From Bradyrhizobium nitroreducens (lineage in GTDB: Bacteria; Pseudomonadota; Alphaproteobacteria; Rhizobiales; Xanthobacteraceae): a stretch of DNA of 64,000 nucleotides. The notes below the pieces were generated by a model, which did no database searches, was not told where the DNA came from, and worked only from the letters and a program-made list of their open reading frames with translations. Within the stretch, counting starts at the first letter, position 1, and each line of letters starts with the position of its first letter. The stretch covers positions 3,265,784 to 3,329,783 of the forward strand of contig NZ_LFJC01000003.1 in NCBI RefSeq assembly GCF_002776695.1. The letters are read 5' to 3'. A program made the translations under genes and the position numbers. Below are positions 59,600-64,000 of this stretch, one piece after another.

Positions 59600-60559
59600 C
59601 TAGACAGGATAGACTTTCGTGACGTTCACGCTCGCGGCGAGACGCTGAACGTCCTCGGCGCGGCAAAGCCCCGTGCCAGGGCTGAGCAGCGCGGCCGAGC
59701 CGCCGGCAATGCCGTATCGGAACGCCCTTTCCAGGTTGTCGTCATGGGCCAGGCTCGACACCATCGCCCCCAGAAAACTGTCGCCGGCGCCGGACACGCT
59801 GACGGGCACAATCGGCAGGCCATCCGCACGCAAGGCCATGTCGCGGGTCAGCAGCAACGCGCCCTGCGAGCCCATCGAAAGCGCGATGATCTCGATGCGG
59901 TAGCGGTCGAACAGGCGGCGCCCCGCTGCGATGAGCGATGGTTCATCGGCGCTGCTGATGCCGGCGAGGTCCTGAAACTCCCGCAGATTGGGCTTGATGA
60001 GATAGACGCCCGCCGCCAATGCCGCCTTCAGTGCGGCGCCGGTCGTATCCACGATCACCCTGGCTGCGCCCTTCGATGCCTGTACGACCCTGCCATAGAA
60101 ATCATCTGGGGCGCCGGGCGGAAGGCTGCCGCTTGCGATTACAAAAGCCGCCTGACAGCTGATGCGCGCGAGGGCGTCGAGGCACTGCTGCCATTCGAAC
60201 TCGCTCAGGTGGGTGCCCGGAAAGACCAGGCGAAACTGCTCACGTGTCGTCTCGTCGAAGACGGTGATGTCCTCGCGGGTTTCGTTCGATGTCGGAATCA
60301 CGATGCTGCGCACGGCTTCGCGTTCGACCAGCGCCGACAGGGTCTGCCCGGAGGCGCCCCCGGCCGGGTAGATCGCGGTTGCATCAGTGCCGAGCCGCTT
60401 CAGAACGCGGGCGACGTTGATGCCGCCGCCACCTGGATCGCGCTGAGCCTCCGCGCAGCGCATCTTGACGAAGGGCTGCATTTTCTTGACCGATGTCGAG
60501 ATATCGACAGCCGGGTTGATGGTTAGCGTAACAATCCGGATGGGCGCTGTCTCAGCCAC
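59600..60559 (-). CDS. PfkB-family sugar kinase (1-phosphofructokinase/PfkB type)
   Basis: A 319-residue ribokinase-fold kinase. Substrate-binding NPAVDISTSVKKMQPFVKMRCAEAQRDPGGGGINVARVL (about 14-52) is of the phosphofructokinase/tagatose-kinase subgroup, and the catalytic PVSVSGAGDSFLGAM (G-A-G-D, about 263) is intact. It is more like E. coli PfkB (phosphofructokinase II) than ribokinase. Its start overlaps the glucokinase stop by 8 bp, so it completes a beta-glucosidase-glucokinase-kinase operon that would turn beta-glucosides into glycolytic phosphates. Confidence 0.92.
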   Translation of the reverse strand: MAETAPIRIVTLTINPAVDISTSVKKMQPFVKMRCAEAQRDPGGGGINVARVLKRLGTDATAIYPAGGASGQTLSALVEREAVRSIVIPTSNETREDITVFDETTREQFRLVFPGTHLSEFEWQQCLDALARISCQAAFVIASGSLPPGAPDDFYGRVVQASKGAARVIVDTTGAALKAALAAGVYLIKPNLREFQDLAGISSADEPSLIAAGRRLFDRYRIEIIALSMGSQGALLLTRDMALRADGLPIVPVSVSGAGDSFLGAMVSSLAHDDNLERAFRYGIAGGSAALLSPGTGLCRAEDVQRLAASVNVTKVYPV

Positions 60560-61526
60560 GACCCTCAGTCTCCATCAAAGCGCGAAGGCCGACGAACGCG
60601 ACGTCTTCGTCGAGGACGAGATAGGCAGGTATTGGCGCGAGGTATGTCCCGAGCCGTCCCTTACCTTCAAAGCGTGTGCGAAACTGCGATGCGGCAAGAT
60701 ATCCCGGCATGTGACGCAAGATGCCTCCGGCGATGAAGATGCCGCCTTTTGCGCCGATTGCGAGCGCAAGATTGCCCGCGACGGATCCCAGCATCGCGCA
60801 AAACATGTCGACCGCCGCCCGGCTGATCGGGCAGGTGCCCTCGATCCCGGCGCGCGTGATGTCGGCCGCACGCCGTCTCGGGACGGTCACGCCATCGAGG
60901 GACGCAAGAGCGTCATGGAGATTCTCCAGCCCGGCACCCGACAGAACGCGTTCGGAAGAGACATGCCCGAAGCGCCGCCGCAGGTGGTCGATGACGGCAT
61001 CTTCGCGCAGTGAGCCGCCCGCCATCGTGGAATGGCCCCCCTCGCTGGGAAGTACGATCGGGGCGCCGGCATGCGGTATGCTGATCACCATGCCCAGGCC
61101 AGTGCCGGGGCCAAGCGCGGCGAGGGGCGCTCCTTCGACGCGTTCCCGCCCGCCGAGTTGCAGCAGGCTCTCCGGCGGAAGACGGGACAGGGCCCACCCC
61201 ACCGCTTCGAAATCATTGAGAAGACGGACCGATGAGAACCCGTAATTGCCGCACAGCTCTGCAGCATCAATGATCCATGAATTGTTGGTAAGGACGCAGC
61301 GGCCATGTTGAATTGGGCCGGACGCAGCGACGATGGCATTCCGAATTGTACCGGGCGGCGCCGTATCGCCGAGATAGGCCGCGAGAGCTTGCTGAAAGGT
61401 GCCGAAATCGCCGACCGCCATATGGGAGATCGGACCGAGCCTGCCGTCGGCGGACAGGGCGAAGCGGGCGTTGGTCCCGCCGATGTCGGCGAGCAGGGTG
61501 GCTGTCCTCGAAGAGGCTGCTGTCAT
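60552..61526 (-). CDS. glk: Glucokinase
   Basis: A 324-residue bacterial glucokinase (Glk/ASKHA fold). Start MTAASSRTATLL fits a phosphate-1 loop LLADIGGTNARFAL (about 11-24). VAASGPIQHGRCVLTNNSWIID carries the substrate loop, NDFEAVGWAL is the conserved catalytic N-D-F-E, and LAALGPGTGLGMVISI (G-P-G-T-G-L-G) binds ATP. It phosphorylates glucose. ATG 61526 overlaps the beta-glucosidase stop (ATGA), and the PfkB gene follows with 8-bp overlap; the upstream extension to 61646 is antisense to nothing but lacks family sequence. Confidence 0.94.
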   Translation of the reverse strand: MTAASSRTATLLADIGGTNARFALSADGRLGPISHMAVGDFGTFQQALAAYLGDTAPPGTIRNAIVAASGPIQHGRCVLTNNSWIIDAAELCGNYGFSSVRLLNDFEAVGWALSRLPPESLLQLGGRERVEGAPLAALGPGTGLGMVISIPHAGAPIVLPSEGGHSTMAGGSLREDAVIDHLRRRFGHVSSERVLSGAGLENLHDALASLDGVTVPRRRAADITRAGIEGTCPISRAAVDMFCAMLGSVAGNLALAIGAKGGIFIAGGILRHMPGYLAASQFRTRFEGKGRLGTYLAPIPAYLVLDEDVAFVGLRALMETEGRG

Positions 61527-62860
61527 GACGAGTGCCTCGCCTTGATGAGCCCGGCGTACCAGCCGAATGAAGCCTTTGGTATCCGCCGCAGCGAGGCATA
61601 GTCCACATAGGTCAGGCCGAACCTGGTGCTGTAGCCGGAATCCCATTCGAAATTGTCGAGAAGCGACCAGATGAAATAGCCGCGAACATCGACGCCGCCT
61701 GAGGCGGCGGCATTCATCGCCTCGATATAGGCCTTCAGGAATTCAATGCGGCCGCTGTCGTTCACGACATCCTTCTGATCCGGCTGGTCGAAGCTGCCAT
61801 ATCCGTTCTCAAGGACGTAGATCGGCAGACCATAACGCTCCTGGACGGCTTCGAGAGTTAGCCGGAAAGCGTCGGGCTCGATCGGCCATCCGATCGGAGT
61901 CAAGGGAACGTCGGCCGGCTTGTCGCCGAAATCGTAGCCCAGCATCGCGTCCGCACGCGCCTTCACATAGACGGGACTGTAGTGGTTCAGCCCAAACCAA
62001 TCGATCGGACGGCAAATGCGCGCCATGTCGCCCGGTTGCATGTGCGGCTCGATCGCCGTCCGCATCGATGGCGGATAGGCGCCAAGGCATTGCGGGTCTG
62101 GAAAGACACCGTTCCAATAGACGTCCAGGCGTGCCGCCGCCGCCGCGTCGGCTTCGCTCGCGCTGGAGGGACGGCAGGGCTGCCGGTTGTGAATGCATCC
62201 AATCGAGGCACCGGCTACGCTCGCGCGCAGCACATCCGCAGCGGCCCCATGCGCGAGATTGACGCTGTGGATCATGCGGTGGAGCTCGTCCTCGCTTGCG
62301 CGGTCCCGCTTGCCGAGCGAGCGGCCGAACAGAGTGAAGATGGACGGCTCGTTCAATGTCGCGAAACGCTTGACCCGGTCGCCGAAGCGTCTGGCGGCCA
62401 GGGCGGTGTAGTCGGCGAACCACGCCGCGGACTCTCGGTTGAGCCAGCCGCCGCGTTCCTCCAGAGCCTGGGGCAGGTCCCAATGATAGAGGCACAGCCA
62501 TGGCTCGATCCCGGCGGCCAGGAGCTCGTCGATCAGACGGTCGTAGAATGCAAGGCCGGCCTCGTTGGCGGATCCGCATCCTTGCGGCAGCACGCGCGGC
62601 CAGGCCACCGAGAACCGGTAAGCCTCCACGCCCAGCGCCTTCATCAGGCCGACATCCTCGCGATAGCGATGATAGTGGTCACACGCGATGTCGCCGGTGT
62701 CGTGATTCCTGATGGCGCCGCTTTGGCAGTAGGTATCCCAGATGCTGAGCCCGCGGCCGTCCTCCCGCGTGGCTCCCTCGATCTGGAAGCTCGAGGTGGA
62801 GACGCCCCAGATGAAATCCGGTCGCAGGCTCGTGGTGTTTGGCAGTCGGGTTGTCGACAT
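61523..62860 (-). CDS. Beta-glucosidase, glycoside hydrolase family 1
   Basis: A 445-residue GH1 enzyme. DFIWGVSTSSFQIEGATREDGRGLSIWD is the N-terminal signature. The acid/base Glu is in RFATLNEPSIFTLFG (T-L-N-E-P, about 171). The nucleophile Glu is in LPIYVLENGYGSFDQ (E-N-G, about 355). It hydrolyses beta-glucosides (often cellobiose) in the cytoplasm; no signal peptide. Start 62860 (MSTTRLPN) has CAGG about 10 bp before; ATG 62902 is possible. First gene of the sugar operon, divergent from the glycoside-hydrolase-like gene, with a 16-bp palindrome near that gene's start. Confidence 0.95.
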   Translation of the reverse strand: MSTTRLPNTTSLRPDFIWGVSTSSFQIEGATREDGRGLSIWDTYCQSGAIRNHDTGDIACDHYHRYREDVGLMKALGVEAYRFSVAWPRVLPQGCGSANEAGLAFYDRLIDELLAAGIEPWLCLYHWDLPQALEERGGWLNRESAAWFADYTALAARRFGDRVKRFATLNEPSIFTLFGRSLGKRDRASEDELHRMIHSVNLAHGAAADVLRASVAGASIGCIHNRQPCRPSSASEADAAAAARLDVYWNGVFPDPQCLGAYPPSMRTAIEPHMQPGDMARICRPIDWFGLNHYSPVYVKARADAMLGYDFGDKPADVPLTPIGWPIEPDAFRLTLEAVQERYGLPIYVLENGYGSFDQPDQKDVVNDSGRIEFLKAYIEAMNAAASGGVDVRGYFIWSLLDNFEWDSGYSTRFGLTYVDYASLRRIPKASFGWYAGLIKARHSS

Positions 62861-62928
62861 GAACGACCTGATTGGTCCAGCCCGCAATGAGTGATGTGAC
62901 ATTGGTAGTCATGCCGGCTCTGGGCGGT

Positions 62929-62944
62929 ATTGAGATATCTCAAT
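62929..62944. promoter_or_regulatory. 16-bp perfect palindrome between divergent sugar genes
   Basis: ATTGAGATATCTCAAT is perfectly self-complementary and A/T-rich in a GC-rich setting. It overlaps the first possible ATG (62943) of the divergent gene and is 69 bp upstream of the beta-glucosidase start. A LacI- or GntR-type operator is plausible; no regulator gene is inside the window. Confidence 0.55.
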
Positions 62945-64000
62945 GAGCCCTGGCTCGACTGTGCAAAGGATTGACGTCCTAAGACCGTTGCTGGGGTCCG
63001 TAGTGCAAAGAACGAAATGGGGCGGGGTCGTTGACGGCGACCTCCGCGGGAGCGGCTACTTTCGCGTGGCCGAGCGCAATGGCGTATTCTGGCTCGTCGA
63101 TCCCGACGGGGGCCGTTTCATTTCAAAAGGGGTCAATACGGTCCGCTTCGATCAGGAACGCATCGGGCAGACCGACCGCTTCCCCTACGCCGAGGCCTGC
63201 CAGGCCAAATATGGCAGCCTGCAGATCTGGCGTACTGCCGCGGCTGACAGGCTGGCAAGCTGGGCCTTCAACACGGTCGGCTGCTGGTCGGACGAACTCG
63301 TCGCCAGTGCGGGATCGCGATTGCTGGCAACCACGCCGGTCGCGGAGCTGGGCGCATCCTTCCGCCTGCATCGGCGCGATCAGGTCTTCCCTGATGTCTT
63401 CGATCCCGAATTCGCGGCGCATATCCGCGCAAGCGCCGATCAGCGTTGCCGGCATCGACGCAATGATCCCGGCTTGCTCGGCACCTTCATCGACAACGAG
63501 CTCTATTGGTCGCCCGACTGGCGCAGTTCCGACGAGCTCCTCACGCTGTTTCTGAACCTGCCGCCTCGTCGACCCGGCAGGGTCGCTGCCCTCACAGGGC
63601 TGCAGGCGCGTTATCGGGATTTTGCTCAGTTCAACGCGGTTTGGCGCACACCGGCGCGATCCTGGCAGGAGCTCGACAGGATCGAACATGTCGCGGCACC
63701 TTTCGTCAGGCTTCGCCCCGGCGTCCTGAACGATGCGCTTGAGACCAAGGCCAATTTGGCAGATCCCGCCCGCGAAGCCTTCTCGGCGGATTGCGACGCC
63801 TTCGTGGCTATCGTGGCTGACAGATATTTCGAACTCTGCGTCTCGGCCATCAAGGCGGCCGATCCCAATCATCTCGTGCTCGGATCCCGGTTCGGCTATC
63901 AGCCACCGGCAGGCGTCATCGCGGCTGCCGGCCGCCATCTCGATGTGATCTCGTTCAATTGCTACGACTTTGACCCCGGTCCCGTCATTGACGCTTATGC
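62943..64000 (+). CDS. Glycoside-hydrolase-like protein (agarase/clan GH-A type), truncated by window end
   Basis: An open frame runs from ATG 62943 to the right edge without a stop. Early sequence GSGYFRVAERNGVFWLVDPDGGRFISKGVNT is typical of agarase-like and related GH-A enzymes. GLLGTFIDNELYWSPDW has an N-E in the usual acid/base position, and HLVLGSRFGY and ISFNCYDFDPG follow. Translation may start at GTG 62961 or 63003 instead, as ATG 62943 lies inside a palindrome. No signal peptide is visible. Divergent from the beta-glucosidase operon, so a shared sugar substrate is likely. C-terminus unknown. Confidence 0.75.
   Translation, partial: MSPGSTVQRIDVLRPLLGSVVQRTKWGGVVDGDLRGSGYFRVAERNGVFWLVDPDGGRFISKGVNTVRFDQERIGQTDRFPYAEACQAKYGSLQIWRTAAADRLASWAFNTVGCWSDELVASAGSRLLATTPVAELGASFRLHRRDQVFPDVFDPEFAAHIRASADQRCRHRRNDPGLLGTFIDNELYWSPDWRSSDELLTLFLNLPPRRPGRVAALTGLQARYRDFAQFNAVWRTPARSWQELDRIEHVAAPFVRLRPGVLNDALETKANLADPAREAFSADCDAFVAIVADRYFELCVSAIKAADPNHLVLGSRFGYQPPAGVIAAAGRHLDVISFNCYDFDPGPVIDAY

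Overview
This is a high-GC chromosomal segment of an alphaproteobacterium, most likely Bradyrhizobium or a close relative in the Nitrobacteraceae. The reasons are a CtrA orthologue with the expected rhizobial sequence, several families of dispersed palindromic repeats of the kind common in Bradyrhizobium, a CheW-CheY-CheB-CheR block, a ctrA-fliI-fliJ neighbourhood and many short exported proteins. Names rest on motifs and remembered family resemblance; no database search was run. I saw no rRNA, tRNA, CRISPR array, integrase or transposase.

Layout. 1-2.7 kb: end of a chemotaxis operon (cheW partial, cheY, cheB, cheR). 2.9-10.0 kb: glutathionylspermidine-synthase-like gene, a 5-kb block of exported cysteine-rich proteins, then a small membrane protein and a DUF350 protein. 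10.2-13.2 kb: ctrA (minus), and fliI-fliJ (plus) behind a chain of tiny leader ORFs. 13.5-16.3 kb: ECF sigma factor, RskA-type anti-sigma factor and an AraC regulator. 16.3-17.4 kb: repeats. 17.4-25.3 kb: GGDEF/EAL protein, serine hydrolase, nitroreductase, thrS and an MFS exporter. 25.4-31.2 kb: small exported protein, GrlR-like protein, alpha/beta hydrolase, amino-acid permease, unknown exported protein and an XRE-cupin regulator. 31.5-34.4 kb: MFS transporter, MOSC protein and iron-sulfur reductase. 34.4-39.3 kb: yidD, ClpP-like periplasmic protein, IscU-like protein, folE, hisI and a lytic transglycosylase. 39.7-43.8 kb: DUF2336 protein, Hpt and receiver proteins, DUF2975-HTH pair and a lipoprotein. 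43.8-52.6 kb: nadK, serine carboxypeptidase, beta-lactamase-like hydrolase, TPR protein, outer-membrane barrel and many small unknown proteins. 52.8-59.5 kb: chemoreceptor, two methyltransferases, dienelactone-hydrolase-like protein, cytochrome c/PQQ dehydrogenase and a GFA protein. 59.6-64 kb: a sugar operon (beta-glucosidase, glucokinase, PfkB kinase) divergent from a glycoside-hydrolase-like gene cut by the window end.

The best candidate for an undescribed system is at 4.2-9.1 kb. Four small exported proteins share four cysteines (C-P-x-G-x4-C ... C-x-C), a glycine-rich spacer and the tail motif EIHKK[NS]VPTVK. Three are a tandem triplication whose similarity is visible in the DNA. They surround a two-gene operon encoding a 976-residue exported protein (propeller-like region, about 40 cysteines in CPPG/CCP repeats, basic proline-rich tail) and a small exported protein with two copies of NWLNPQPEP. 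The block lies between genes (DUF350, YjfM-like, glutathionylspermidine-synthase-like) that correspond to the yjfL-yjfM-yjfC set of E. coli, as if inserted into that cluster.

Regulatory themes recur. ctrA lies behind a cluster of six GANTC (CcrM-type) sites. A perfect TTAA-N7-TTAA CtrA-type box precedes the lytic transglycosylase, and near-matches precede the GGDEF/EAL protein and the permease. A strong dyad with GTTAAC cores precedes the receiver-Hpt pair.
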